Assembly: GCA_024234675.1 (NCBI GenBank)
Contig: JACKNU010000001.1
Span: forward strand, 124,001-188,000
Origin: Pseudomonadales bacterium
Lineage (GTDB): Bacteria > Pseudomonadota > Gammaproteobacteria > Pseudomonadales > Halieaceae
DNA: 64,000 nt
Reading direction: 5' to 3'
Under the pieces are notes generated by a model. That model saw only the letters and a program-made list of their open reading frames with translations, was not told the DNA's origin and ran no database searches. A program made the position numbers and the translations under genes. Position 1 is the stretch's first letter, and each line of letters opens with the position of its first letter. Shown here in pieces: positions 15,434 through 23,910 of this stretch.

Positions 15434-16561
15434 ATGGCACAACCTGATAATTACGGCTTCGGGGAAGAAGCGGCGCTGCTCAAGGAGTCGGCCCGCCGGT
15501 TTTTCAGCGAGAAAATGCCCACCGATCAGCTGCACAAGCTGGTGGCCGGCGACCACCGCCCCGAGCGCGACAACGCATGTCACTGGAACCGCGAGCTCTG
15601 GCAACAGATGATCGAGCTGGGCTGGGGCATGCTGGCGGTGCCCGAAAGCGCCGGCGGCATCGGCATGCCGGCGGTGGCGGTGGCGGGTCTGGTGGAGGAG
15701 CTGGGCCGCGCCGCTGTACCCTGCCCGTTGCAGGGCACGATCAACGCAAGCTACGTGCTGGCGGCCTGCGGCGCCGGCGCCGACACCGCCCTGCAGGAAA
15801 TCGCCGCCGGTTGCTCCGCGACCCTGGCGATCACTGCCGGCGATGGCGGCTGGTCCGGCGGCGCCACCGAAGTCGAATGTGTAGACGGCAAGTTGAGCGG
15901 CACCGCCTGGTTCGTGCAGGATGCGCGCAAGTCCGACCGGCTGCTGGTCAGCGCCAGCGGCCCCGGGGGAATCGCCCTGTACTGGGTGGCCAGTGACGCC
16001 CCGGGTGTCGGCATTGCGCCGGACACCATCGTCGACCTGACCCGGGACCAGGCGCGGGTGCATTTCGACCAGGTTGTCGCCACCGAAGTGACGAGCAACG
16101 GGCTGGCGGCGCTGGAGTCGGCCATGCCGGCTATCTGGACAATGCTGGCAGCCGATATGGTGGGAGCGGCTGAGTGGCAGTTGCAGACCACGGTGGAATA
16201 CGTGGGTACCCGGCAGCAGTTTGATCGACCGCTGGGTTTTTTCCAGGCCGTCAAGCACCCGCTGGTCAATGTGATGATCCAGATCGACCAGGCCAAGTCC
16301 CTGGTCTACAACGCCGCCTGCGCCATAGACCACGAGCCGGAGCGGGCGCAGCAACTGGCCCACATGGCCAAGGCCTCCGCCAGCGAGGCCGCCGCACTCG
16401 CCTCGGGGCGCTCGGTGCAATGTCACGGCGGCATTGGTTTTACCTGGGAGTGCTTCGTGCACCTGTATTTCAAGCGCCAGAAACACAGTCAGCTGTTGTT
16501 CGGTGATGCTGCCTGGCACCGGTCGCGGCTGGCCGATATCGTCATCGGCGCCTTGGCCTGA
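15434..16561 (+). CDS. Acyl-CoA dehydrogenase family protein (subunit 2 of a pair)
   Basis: This 375-residue partner of the upstream dehydrogenase has a recognisable N-terminal fold (WRQ-like block LWQQMIELGWGMLAVPES) and FAD-binding C-terminus (RQQFDRPLGFFQAVKHPL, VQCHGGIGFTWE). The mid-domain beta signature is poorly conserved (ATEVECVDGKLSGTAWFVQDA). Heteromeric acyl-CoA dehydrogenases often split roles, so one subunit may lack the catalytic base; which one cannot be told from sequence alone. The gene precedes an amidohydrolase by 35 bp. Confidence 0.88.
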   Translation: MAQPDNYGFGEEAALLKESARRFFSEKMPTDQLHKLVAGDHRPERDNACHWNRELWQQMIELGWGMLAVPESAGGIGMPAVAVAGLVEELGRAAVPCPLQGTINASYVLAACGAGADTALQEIAAGCSATLAITAGDGGWSGGATEVECVDGKLSGTAWFVQDARKSDRLLVSASGPGGIALYWVASDAPGVGIAPDTIVDLTRDQARVHFDQVVATEVTSNGLAALESAMPAIWTMLAADMVGAAEWQLQTTVEYVGTRQQFDRPLGFFQAVKHPLVNVMIQIDQAKSLVYNAACAIDHEPERAQQLAHMAKASASEAAALASGRSVQCHGGIGFTWECFVHLYFKRQKHSQLLFGDAAWHRSRLADIVIGALA

Positions 16562-16596
16562 CAGGCCCCTATGGGCGCGCGGGAAGGAGTTTGCTT

Positions 16597-18306
16597 GTGA
16601 AGTGGAAAACCATTGTGGTGGTGGCGCTGGCGCTGCTGGTCGGCTTCGGGGTCGTCCTGCGCCTGGGCACGCGGCTGCCACAGGCCCCGGCGCACCAGGT
16701 GTTCATCAACGGGACGCTGCTGACCATGGACGCGGACAATCGCGTGGTGGAGGCCATCGCGGTGCGCGGTGACCGTATCGAGGCGGTGGGCAGCACCGAT
16801 GAGATCATGGCCCTGGTAGAGGATGACACGCTGGTAACCGACCTGCGCGGCCGCACCATGCTGCCTGGCTTTATCGATGCCCACGGCCACTTTCCCTACT
16901 CGGGTATGCGGGTGCTGGGGGCGGACCTCAACAGCCCGCCGGTGGGGCAACTCACTACCATGGCAGAGGTGCTGGCGGCGCTCGCGGAGCAGGCGGCCAT
17001 CACGCCGGCCGGCGACTGGGTATTCGGCTTCAACTACGACGATACCCTGCTGGCCGAGAAGCGGCACCCCACCCGCGCCGAACTGGATGCGGTTTCCACC
17101 CAGCACCCGGTGGTCGCCTCCCATGTGTCCGGGCATATGATGGTGGCGAATTCCCTTGCCCTGGAAGCCATCGGGGTCAACGCCGAAACGCCCGACCCGG
17201 AGGGCGGGGTCATCGGCCGCCTGCCCGGCTCCACGGAGCCCAACGGCCTGCTGGAAGAGACCGCGCGCCTGCCGCTCATGGTAGCGATGCAGGACGTCAG
17301 CCTGCTCGATACCTATCGGCTCATGAAGTCGGCGGCCAATGAATACTCCGCCGTCGGTGTGACCACCGCCCAGTCCGGTGGCGTGACGCCCGAACTGGCC
17401 ACCGGCCTGTCCCTGTTCAGCCAACTGGGTGTCATTCCCCAGCGCCTGATCCTGTTCCCCTTCGAAACCGAGTTTGGCGAGGAACTCTACAACGGCGGCT
17501 ACGACCCCGCCGACTACGCCACTGACCGGGTAGTCATGGGCGCGGTCAAGCTGGTCGCCGACGGTAGCATACAGGGCTACACCGGCTATCTCAGTCATCC
17601 CTATCACACCCCCTATCACGGCGATGCCCAGTACCGCGGCTATCCCTCGATTCCCAGGGAGAAACTGTTTGCCCAGGTGGCCGCCCTGCACGAGGCGGGC
17701 TACCAGATAGCCATCCATGGCAACGGCGATGAATCCATAGAGGATATCCTGGACGCCTTCGAGGCGGCCCAGCGCCAGCACCCGGTAGCGGACCCGCGGA
17801 TGATCCTGGTGCATTCGCAGATGAGTCGCGAAGACCAGGTCGCCCGGATGAAGCAGTTGGGTGTCACCCCCAGCTTTTTCACGGCCCACACCTGGTACTG
17901 GGGCGACCGGCACCGGGATATTTTTCTGGGCCCGGAGCGGGCCGCGGTCATCAGTCCGGGCAAGTGGGCGCTGGATTACGGCCTGCGATTCACCTCCCAC
18001 ATGGATACCCCGGTGACGCCCATGCTGCCCCTGCAGGCGGTGTGGAGCCAGGTTTTCCGGCAGACCTACGGCGGTGATGTGCTGGGTCCAGAGCAGCGGA
18101 TCAGCGTGATGGAGGCCCTGCGGGCGGTGACCATAGACGCCGCCTGGCAGGTGTTCCAGGAGGACAACCGCGGCTCCCTGGAGCCAGGCAAGTATGCCGA
18201 CCTGGTGGTGCTGTCCGGCAACCCCCTGGACGACCCCATGGCCATGCGTGACCTGGCGGTGGAACAGACCATTATCGGCGGTGCCACAATCTACCGGCTT
18301 CCCTGA
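16597..18306 (+). CDS. YtcJ-like amidohydrolase, membrane-anchored or secreted
   Basis: From GTG 16597 the product has 569 residues, with an N-terminal hydrophobic segment (IVVVALALLVGFGVVL). The amidohydrolase-3 (YtcJ) domain has the metal site PGFIDAHGHF (HxH), the lysine region AVKLVADGSIQGYTGYLS, IHGNGDESIEDIL, and Asp near the end in SHMDTPVTP. The family hydrolyses amide or imine bonds of varied substrates; here the substrate is unknown. GGAAGGAG lies eight bases before the GTG; TTG 16591 is less well spaced. It may share a transcript with the acyl-CoA dehydrogenase pair. Confidence 0.9.
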   Translation: MKWKTIVVVALALLVGFGVVLRLGTRLPQAPAHQVFINGTLLTMDADNRVVEAIAVRGDRIEAVGSTDEIMALVEDDTLVTDLRGRTMLPGFIDAHGHFPYSGMRVLGADLNSPPVGQLTTMAEVLAALAEQAAITPAGDWVFGFNYDDTLLAEKRHPTRAELDAVSTQHPVVASHVSGHMMVANSLALEAIGVNAETPDPEGGVIGRLPGSTEPNGLLEETARLPLMVAMQDVSLLDTYRLMKSAANEYSAVGVTTAQSGGVTPELATGLSLFSQLGVIPQRLILFPFETEFGEELYNGGYDPADYATDRVVMGAVKLVADGSIQGYTGYLSHPYHTPYHGDAQYRGYPSIPREKLFAQVAALHEAGYQIAIHGNGDESIEDILDAFEAAQRQHPVADPRMILVHSQMSREDQVARMKQLGVTPSFFTAHTWYWGDRHRDIFLGPERAAVISPGKWALDYGLRFTSHMDTPVTPMLPLQAVWSQVFRQTYGGDVLGPEQRISVMEALRAVTIDAAWQVFQEDNRGSLEPGKYADLVVLSGNPLDDPMAMRDLAVEQTIIGGATIYRLP

Positions 18307-18483
18307 GGGATGCCGCAACTGGTTAAAAATCCGGCGAATAAACCCTGTATGTGCGGCACCCTCCACTTTATCGCCGATTGCATGGACACCCGGCGACCAT
18401 TTCGATATAAATAGCCAAACGGCTTAAGTGAAAATATGGCTTAACGCGCGTTTTCATGCTGGAAAGGAAGCAGGCCGTAAGCT

Positions 18484-20145
18484 ATGTACCGCTATAGTGT
18501 CGATAACGCCATAACGTACACCTCCGAAGACTTCGTCCTCTTCAGGGAAGCGCCATTCGCCTGCTGGATGGAGCGACTCACTCTCGAAAATCCGGACCAC
18601 GGCATACCCCCCGACCTTGGCAGCGCCGCGCCGCGCAGCAGCATGGAACGGCAGGATGACCTGGCGGAAACCCTGCGGGCGGAGGGCAAGAATGTCGCCC
18701 ATATATCCTGGGACAAGGACGAGGCCACCAGGCGCTCGGCGACCCTGGAGGCGATGCGCAGCGGTGCCGATTACATTGTCGACGGGCAGCTCGCCCTGGG
18801 TCCCCTGTCCGGGCCGGCCAACCTGCTGGTGCGTACCAGCGGCTATTCTGAGCTGGGGGACTACCTGTACACACCCTGCGATACCCAGGCCCGCTCACGG
18901 CTGCACTCGGCGTTTCGCCTGTGCTTCCTCGCGGACCTGCTGCACAGCCTGCAGGGCCAGCTGCCGCCGCAGATGCTGCTCATCCGCGACGGCGAGGACG
19001 TGCAATCGCTGGCCACAGAGGATCACATTTACCACTATCGCGCCGTCAAGCAGCGCTTCATGGAGGCGATGCGCAATTTCCGCAAGCACCGCATGCCGGA
19101 TCCGGCGGAGTCATCGCATTTCGGGCGCTGGTCAGATTGTGCCCACGAGGTGCTCAAGCAGCGCTTGCAGCGCCAGGAAGAGCAGGGCCTGCAACAGCAG
19201 GAGGCGCCCGGGGAGGTTGCCGCCGAGGGCATGCTGGTGGAGCCGCTGCAGCAGGCCGCTGCCGGAGGCGCGGCCGTCGCCCCGCCGCAGCGCGCCCCGT
19301 CTCCCGTGGTAGCCGCCGATACAACTACAGCCTATACCCTGGCGGAGCAGGCGCAGCGGCTGCAGCCGGGCACTTACAAGCCGGGTCCGGGCTATTTTCG
19401 CCTGCGCCAGCTGAAGGTGGGGGGCGCAGGACCGTCAAAACCCGGCAGCGCCCTGGCGGCGCGGTCCGGGTTGAAAGAGTCGCCTGAGGTCGTTCCCGCA
19501 GCTGAAACGCCGCGTCACAACCGGCGCGCTTCGGACAAGGCGCTGCAGAACCTGGAATTCATAGGCAGTAGCCAGTTTGCGCCGCTTCTCGATGCCGGGC
19601 CGGGTCCGGAGGCGGCGCCTCCGCCGGGCAGTGCTCCTTCTCCCAGCCTGAGGAGCCCCCGCAGGCCCGCCGCTACCCTGAACCAGGCGGTGGTCAGCAC
19701 GCCTGTAAATCATGCCTCACTGGGCGGCCTGGATTGGGAGGCACCGGCATCGGAGATAACGCAACTGCGGGAAGGGGACGCCGGGCCGGGCGAGCCGGAG
19801 CCCGGAGAGCCTGAATCCGAGGCGGCGGCGGAGCCGGCATTCGAATCCGTCTCGCTGGTGGATCGCGACAGTTTTCACGAGCTGTCGCCGCCACCAGTGT
19901 TTACCACTGCCGATGCCAGCTATGAAGACGAGGAGCAGCTGGAGTCGGCGCAGGAGCCGCCGGTAACCCGTCCCTTCAGCAACAGTATTTTCAACGATCC
20001 CCTGTTTACCGACCCGCTGTTTGTGGACTCGGATACGCCCACAGTCAGGCCGGGCCACGAGAGGCCGGGCCACGAAAGGCCGGGCCACGCCAGGTCTAAT
20101 CCGATCAGCGACACGCTGATCACCAGCGACGAATTCGGGGAATAG
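18484..20145 (+). CDS. RecB/TM0106-like nuclease-fold protein with lost catalytic residues and a disordered tail
   Basis: Residues 1-200 resemble the N-terminal module of TM0106/RecB-like (PD-(D/E)XK) nucleases: SEDFVLFREAPFACWMERLTLE, ATLEAMRSGADYIVDGQLAL, the strand pair around GPANLLVR and YTPCDTQAR, and the LCFLADLLHSLQG helix. In active relatives these strands carry GxADFLxR and DTKLAR; here Asp is Asn and Lys is Gln, so nuclease activity is unlikely. From about residue 215 the protein is low-complexity Gln/Ala/Pro/Glu-rich, with acidic patches and three RPGHE-type repeats near the end (20047-20091). Two GGCTTAA direct repeats lie upstream (18420-18445). The role is unknown; a protein- or DNA-binding scaffold is possible. 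Confidence 0.6.
   Translation: MYRYSVDNAITYTSEDFVLFREAPFACWMERLTLENPDHGIPPDLGSAAPRSSMERQDDLAETLRAEGKNVAHISWDKDEATRRSATLEAMRSGADYIVDGQLALGPLSGPANLLVRTSGYSELGDYLYTPCDTQARSRLHSAFRLCFLADLLHSLQGQLPPQMLLIRDGEDVQSLATEDHIYHYRAVKQRFMEAMRNFRKHRMPDPAESSHFGRWSDCAHEVLKQRLQRQEEQGLQQQEAPGEVAAEGMLVEPLQQAAAGGAAVAPPQRAPSPVVAADTTTAYTLAEQAQRLQPGTYKPGPGYFRLRQLKVGGAGPSKPGSALAARSGLKESPEVVPAAETPRHNRRASDKALQNLEFIGSSQFAPLLDAGPGPEAAPPPGSAPSPSLRSPRRPAATLNQAVVSTPVNHASLGGLDWEAPASEITQLREGDAGPGEPEPGEPESEAAAEPAFESVSLVDRDSFHELSPPPVFTTADASYEDEEQLESAQEPPVTRPFSNSIFNDPLFTDPLFVDSDTPTVRPGHERPGHERPGHARSNPISDTLITSDEFGE
20047..20091 (+). repeat. Three 15-bp tandem repeats inside the RecB-like gene
   Basis: AGGCCGGGCCACGAG is repeated three times with changes only in the last two bases, encoding RPGHE, RPGHE and RPGHA. 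The unit length keeps the frame, so copy number could vary without breaking the protein. Confidence 0.9.
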
Positions 20146-20187
20146 CTTCCCGCCCCTGTCTGCCGGCATCGGCAGCGACATCCCGGT

Positions 20188-21339
20188 TCAGCGCAACCGG
20201 GCGAAGCAGTCGCGCAGCTCGGTGACGAATACGTCGGGAACTTCCTGGGCGGCAAAGTGGCCGCCGCGCTCGAGCTGGTTCCAGTGGATCAGCTGGCTGA
20301 AGCGCTGCTCCGCCCAGCGGCGGCTGCTGCGAAAAATTTCCCCCGGGAAGATGGAACAGCCCACGGGCATGTCGATGGGGTCCAGGTTGGGAGAGCCGAA
20401 GCTCTCCCAGTAGAGACGGGCCGAACTGGCCGCCGAGTTGCTCAGCCAATAGAGGCTCACCGTGTCCAGCAACTCGTCCTTGCCCAGCACGTGTTCCGGG
20501 TGTTTGACCCCGTCGCGCTCACAGTCCATCCAGGAGTGATACTTCTCGACGATCCAGGCCATTTGTCCCACCGGAGAATCCGCCAGGGCATAGCCCAGGG
20601 TCTGGGGCCGGGTGGACTGCTGCTTGGAATACCCCGAATCAGATTGGCTGTAGTAGGTCATGGCATCCAGCGCACCCTGCTCGAAATCCGTCAGGTCGCC
20701 CAGGGTGTCCGGGTCCGGGGCGACAATGGGCATGGTGACGTGAATGCCGGCGCAATGGTCGGTTTCGCTCTGGCCCATGCTCTGGGTAATCATGGACCCC
20801 CAGTCACCGCCCTGGGCGACGTAGCGCCGGTAGCCGAGACGCGCCATCAGCTGGCCCCACATGCGCCCGATTTTTTCCACGGAAGTGCCGCTGCCGGTTG
20901 GCTTGCCCGAAAAGCCGTAGCCTGGCAGGGAAGGCACCACCACGTGGAAAGCGTCTTCAGCGCTCCCGCCGTGCGCGACGGGGTCGGCCAGCTTGTCTAT
21001 GACCCGGCGAAATTCCGCAACCGAGCTGGGCCAGCCGTGGGAGAGAATCAGGGGGAGGGCGCCCGCTTCGGGGCTGCGCCGGTGAATGAAGTGAATATCG
21101 ATGCCGTCGATTTCCGTGGTGAACTGGGGCCAGCTGTTCAGTAAAGCCTCAAAGCGACGCCAGTCGTAGTCTTCGGCCCAGTAGCGGGCCAGCTCCCTGG
21201 CGTAATCCAGGGGCACGCCCTGTGCCCAGCCCTGCACGGTCTCCCGGTCCGGCCAGCGGGTGTGCAGCAGGCGCTGGCGCAGGGCCTGCAACTCGCTGTC
21301 GGGAACGTTTGCCGTAAAAGGTTTGATGATGTCGCTCAT
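20188..21339 (-). CDS. Epoxide hydrolase (EHN-domain alpha/beta-hydrolase)
   Basis: This 383-residue epoxide hydrolase has an N-terminal EHN domain (residues ~1-110, FTANVPDSELQALRQRLLHTRWP) and an alpha/beta-hydrolase core. The oxyanion region is LILSHGWPSSVAEF. The nucleophile Asp is in AQGGDWGSM (~residue 180). The late His is in RGGHFAAQEVP. The cap domain runs through YWLSNSAASSARLYWES. Such enzymes open epoxides to diols in detoxification or catabolism. No signal peptide is seen. It runs in the same direction as the upstream SRPBCC-SDR gene, with an 87-bp gap. Confidence 0.92.
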   Translation of the reverse strand: MSDIIKPFTANVPDSELQALRQRLLHTRWPDRETVQGWAQGVPLDYARELARYWAEDYDWRRFEALLNSWPQFTTEIDGIDIHFIHRRSPEAGALPLILSHGWPSSVAEFRRVIDKLADPVAHGGSAEDAFHVVVPSLPGYGFSGKPTGSGTSVEKIGRMWGQLMARLGYRRYVAQGGDWGSMITQSMGQSETDHCAGIHVTMPIVAPDPDTLGDLTDFEQGALDAMTYYSQSDSGYSKQQSTRPQTLGYALADSPVGQMAWIVEKYHSWMDCERDGVKHPEHVLGKDELLDTVSLYWLSNSAASSARLYWESFGSPNLDPIDMPVGCSIFPGEIFRSSRRWAEQRFSQLIHWNQLERGGHFAAQEVPDVFVTELRDCFARLR

Positions 21340-21426
21340 GGTCGCGGCTCCGGGCAGTGGCAGGCGCTACACCCTAAGGCATGGGAGTCGCCTGAAGCAA
21401 GGCGTGCGGGTTTCCCGGCTGGCCGC

Positions 21427-22860
21427 TCAGCAGGTGGCGCTGGCGGCCCCCTGGGTCCCGGTGGCGCCAGCGTAGTCCGCCAGGGTGTGCATCAGGCGTC
21501 CGCGCTGCTCCGGTGTCTCCCGCGTCGAAGACAGCAGGTGGGTGGTACGCGGCTCCCGGTCCAGGAACAGCTTCCCGCTCGCCCGCGCCGCCTCGTTGGC
21601 AACCGCCAGCCACACGATGGTGTCGGCGCCCTGTTCCGGGCTGCGCAGTATGCGGCCGGTAATCCGGTTGAAGGTAGGCAGGGCGCTTGCCACGCCCGGC
21701 GTCTTCGCCCAGCCGGGGTGCATGGCATTGACGGCGATATTGTCCTTGCGCCACTGGTTTGCCCACTCTTCGGTCACCACCATCAGCGCGCGCTTGCAGC
21801 GCGCATAGGCCACACTGCCGGAATAGCCCCGCTCGGGTGCTTCCAGTTTATCCACCTCCAGGGGCTGGGTGTACATGCCCCCGGAAACCACATTGATGAC
21901 CCGGGCGTGACCGGCCTTGGCGAGCAGCGGTTGCAGGCCACGGGTCAGGCGATAAGGGCTCAGCAGCAGCAGGGCAAAGCTCTGCTCCACACCCTCGCGG
22001 GTCTCCTGCCGGGGGTTGAACAGGGCGCCGGCGTTATTCACCAGCACATCTATAGGCTTGTCCAGGCGGTGCAGGCGGCTCACCAACCTGCTCACCTCCG
22101 TCATCAGGCTCAGGTCGGCAATCTCGATGTGAATATGGTTGTTGCCGGTTTCCCGCTCCAGTGTCTGCTTCAGCCACATGGCCTTGCTTTCGTCCCGGAT
22201 CACCAGGGTCAGTTGGGCGCCCAGTTCCGCGAGCCGGTGGGCGGCTGCCAGGCCGATACCCGAGTTCGCACCGGTGAGCACTACGTGCTTGCCCACCATG
22301 GAGCGGCTCATTGGGAGCCAGTGTTTGCTGGCCCGCTGGTAGCCGAAGCGGGTGAACTGGGCAATCGCGGGCAGCAACAGTTTTTCTCCCTGCCGTGTGG
22401 CGCTGGACTGCTGCGGGGCGGGGAAGTCGTCATCCAGCGCGCGCTTGAGTCCCTGAACCGATGCGTGGCCCATGCGCTCCAGTCCGGCGCGAAAGTGGTT
22501 GGCGAGCAGCGACAGGGGTTTTTCGAAGCTGAACAGGGCCCGGTAGTCTATGCGGGTGCCGGTGGCGGTCTCGGTCAGGTGTATTTCATCGTCTACTGTA
22601 AAGAAACGGTTGCTGCCGTGCAGGGCGATGACGCCTCCTTCCTCGTCCATACGGGTCAGCGTGTACTGCAGGTTTACGCTGCCCAGGGGGTGCCGGCAGA
22701 TGACTTCGAAGCGCGTGCCGGTATCCACCGGTCCGGGAGTAAGCTTGCGGGCGCTGCCGGCGGTGCTGTCCCACTCCCGGGTGTTGCGAAAATCGGCGAT
22801 ATAGCGGAAGGCCTCGGACAGGGGCCGGTTTACGTCGATTTTCTCGTGCAGGTTGATCAT
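21427..22860 (-). CDS. SRPBCC-SDR fusion protein (DHRS12-like dehydrogenase)
   Basis: This two-domain protein has 477 residues. Residues 1-145 form an SRPBCC/START-like lipid-binding fold (NRPLSEAFRYIADFRNTREWD, GVIALHGSNRFFTVDDEI). Residues ~185-477 form an SDR with TGANSGIG, NNAG, VVSGGMY and the YARCK catalytic pair, close to the DHRS12 group. A linker containing FGYQRASKHW joins them. The fusion suggests the first domain presents a hydrophobic substrate to the reductase. The substrate is unknown. Confidence 0.86.
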   Translation of the reverse strand: MINLHEKIDVNRPLSEAFRYIADFRNTREWDSTAGSARKLTPGPVDTGTRFEVICRHPLGSVNLQYTLTRMDEEGGVIALHGSNRFFTVDDEIHLTETATGTRIDYRALFSFEKPLSLLANHFRAGLERMGHASVQGLKRALDDDFPAPQQSSATRQGEKLLLPAIAQFTRFGYQRASKHWLPMSRSMVGKHVVLTGANSGIGLAAAHRLAELGAQLTLVIRDESKAMWLKQTLERETGNNHIHIEIADLSLMTEVSRLVSRLHRLDKPIDVLVNNAGALFNPRQETREGVEQSFALLLLSPYRLTRGLQPLLAKAGHARVINVVSGGMYTQPLEVDKLEAPERGYSGSVAYARCKRALMVVTEEWANQWRKDNIAVNAMHPGWAKTPGVASALPTFNRITGRILRSPEQGADTIVWLAVANEAARASGKLFLDREPRTTHLLSSTRETPEQRGRLMHTLADYAGATGTQGAASATC

Positions 22861-23043
22861 GTCGGGTTTGCGTTCTCTCCGTTGCTCAGGTATCTACGCG
22901 CAGGGCGGCGGGTCGGTTCATCCGGCTACCCGTTACTGCGGGTGGTTGACACGGCGGGTCATCGCCAGCAAGGTTAAGTGGAAACGCCCTGCGCCGGTTA
23001 TCGCCGGGCCAGTAATGACTATAGCAGTTGGAGAGGAGCCAGC

Positions 23044-23496
23044 ATGAAATGCACCGGTTTTAAATCCCTGGCGGCCGCGCTGGTGCTGCTGTCGACCCAG
23101 GCCCAGGGGGGCGACGAGCGCGGCGCCGTCACCTGCGAAGAACTGCGCTGGTCAGAGGCGGTGCTGCAGGCCAACCCCGACATAGCCATGGCCTGCCGCG
23201 GCGTGTTCCAGAAGGATGGCGTGCTCTATGCGCTGGCCAGAATAGAAGTGACACAGGTGCAGGGTAATACCCTGCGCTTCCGTACCCTGCGCACGGACGG
23301 CAGCAAGGGGCCCAGGCGCAGCGTGAAATTACCCGGCAGTTTCAGGGTCAAACTGGATGGGCGTGATTACAGGATCAGTGAGTTGTCAGCAGGGCAGCAA
23401 CTGGATATTTTCCTGCCCGAGGATCGCTTTGCGCTGGTGGTAATGGGCGACGATGATGAAGCGGAGGTCTCAACCCCCGTTGCCATTGAAAACTAG
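23044..23496 (+). CDS. Secreted protein of unknown function
   Basis: This 150-residue protein has a signal peptide (KSLAAALVLLSTQAQG) and a small beta-rich domain (VLYALARIEVTQVQGNTLRFRTL, SVKLPGSFRVKLDGRDYRISEL, FLPEDRFALVVMGDDDEAE). Two Cys near the N-terminus of the mature part (VTCEEL and MACRG) could form a disulfide. A ribosome site, GAGAGGAG, precedes ATG 23044. It stands alone between minus-strand genes. No family recognised. Confidence 0.75.
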   Translation: MKCTGFKSLAAALVLLSTQAQGGDERGAVTCEELRWSEAVLQANPDIAMACRGVFQKDGVLYALARIEVTQVQGNTLRFRTLRTDGSKGPRRSVKLPGSFRVKLDGRDYRISELSAGQQLDIFLPEDRFALVVMGDDDEAEVSTPVAIEN

Positions 23497-23512
23497 GTCA
23501 GCGCCCCGCCGT

Positions 23513-23881
23513 TCATTTGTCCTCGATCCATACCCGGCGTAGCGGTTCGCCGAAATCGTCGTAGATAATCTTGCGTCGCGGTTGTGGCAAGCGGCCGCGC
23601 TTGGGCTGGGCACTGCGCCCACGCGGCAGCTTGCGACGGGCATCCAGTGCCGCGAGCACCTCAGGTATCTCCGTACGCGGTGCCCGTGGCTCGATGAACA
23701 GCGGGCGATTGGGGAACGTAAGCGGTGCTCCCGGTTCCTTGCCGCTTACCCCCCTGGGGATATCTTTCACCCGGCCACCCTGCTCCAGGAAGCGCTCGGT
23801 CTCCGCTTCCAGCTCGGCGCGTACTTGGGCTTTGGAGACAGGTTTCTTCAACTCGGGCGTCCCGCCAATCGATGGCATCAA
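23513..23881 (-). CDS. Small basic conserved hypothetical protein
   Basis: This 122-residue protein has an N-terminal helix (VRAELEAETERFLEQGGRVKDIPRGVSG), a Pro-rich middle and a basic stretch (ARRKLPRGRSAQPKRGRLPQPRRK) before an acidic end. The helix plus 'GGRVKDIPRGV' resembles the N-terminal box of small RNA-polymerase-associated proteins of the SutA kind in pseudomonads, but this is a weak likeness. No signal or membrane segment is visible. Confidence 0.6.
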   Translation of the reverse strand: MMPSIGGTPELKKPVSKAQVRAELEAETERFLEQGGRVKDIPRGVSGKEPGAPLTFPNRPLFIEPRAPRTEIPEVLAALDARRKLPRGRSAQPKRGRLPQPRRKIIYDDFGEPLRRVWIEDK

Positions 23882-23910
23882 CCGCCTAGTATAACGCCGC
23901 GGGCAGACAA

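Noticed and set aside
20047..20091. CRISPR-like repeat array
   Set aside because: The repeats are directly adjacent without spacers and encode in-frame RPGHE units.
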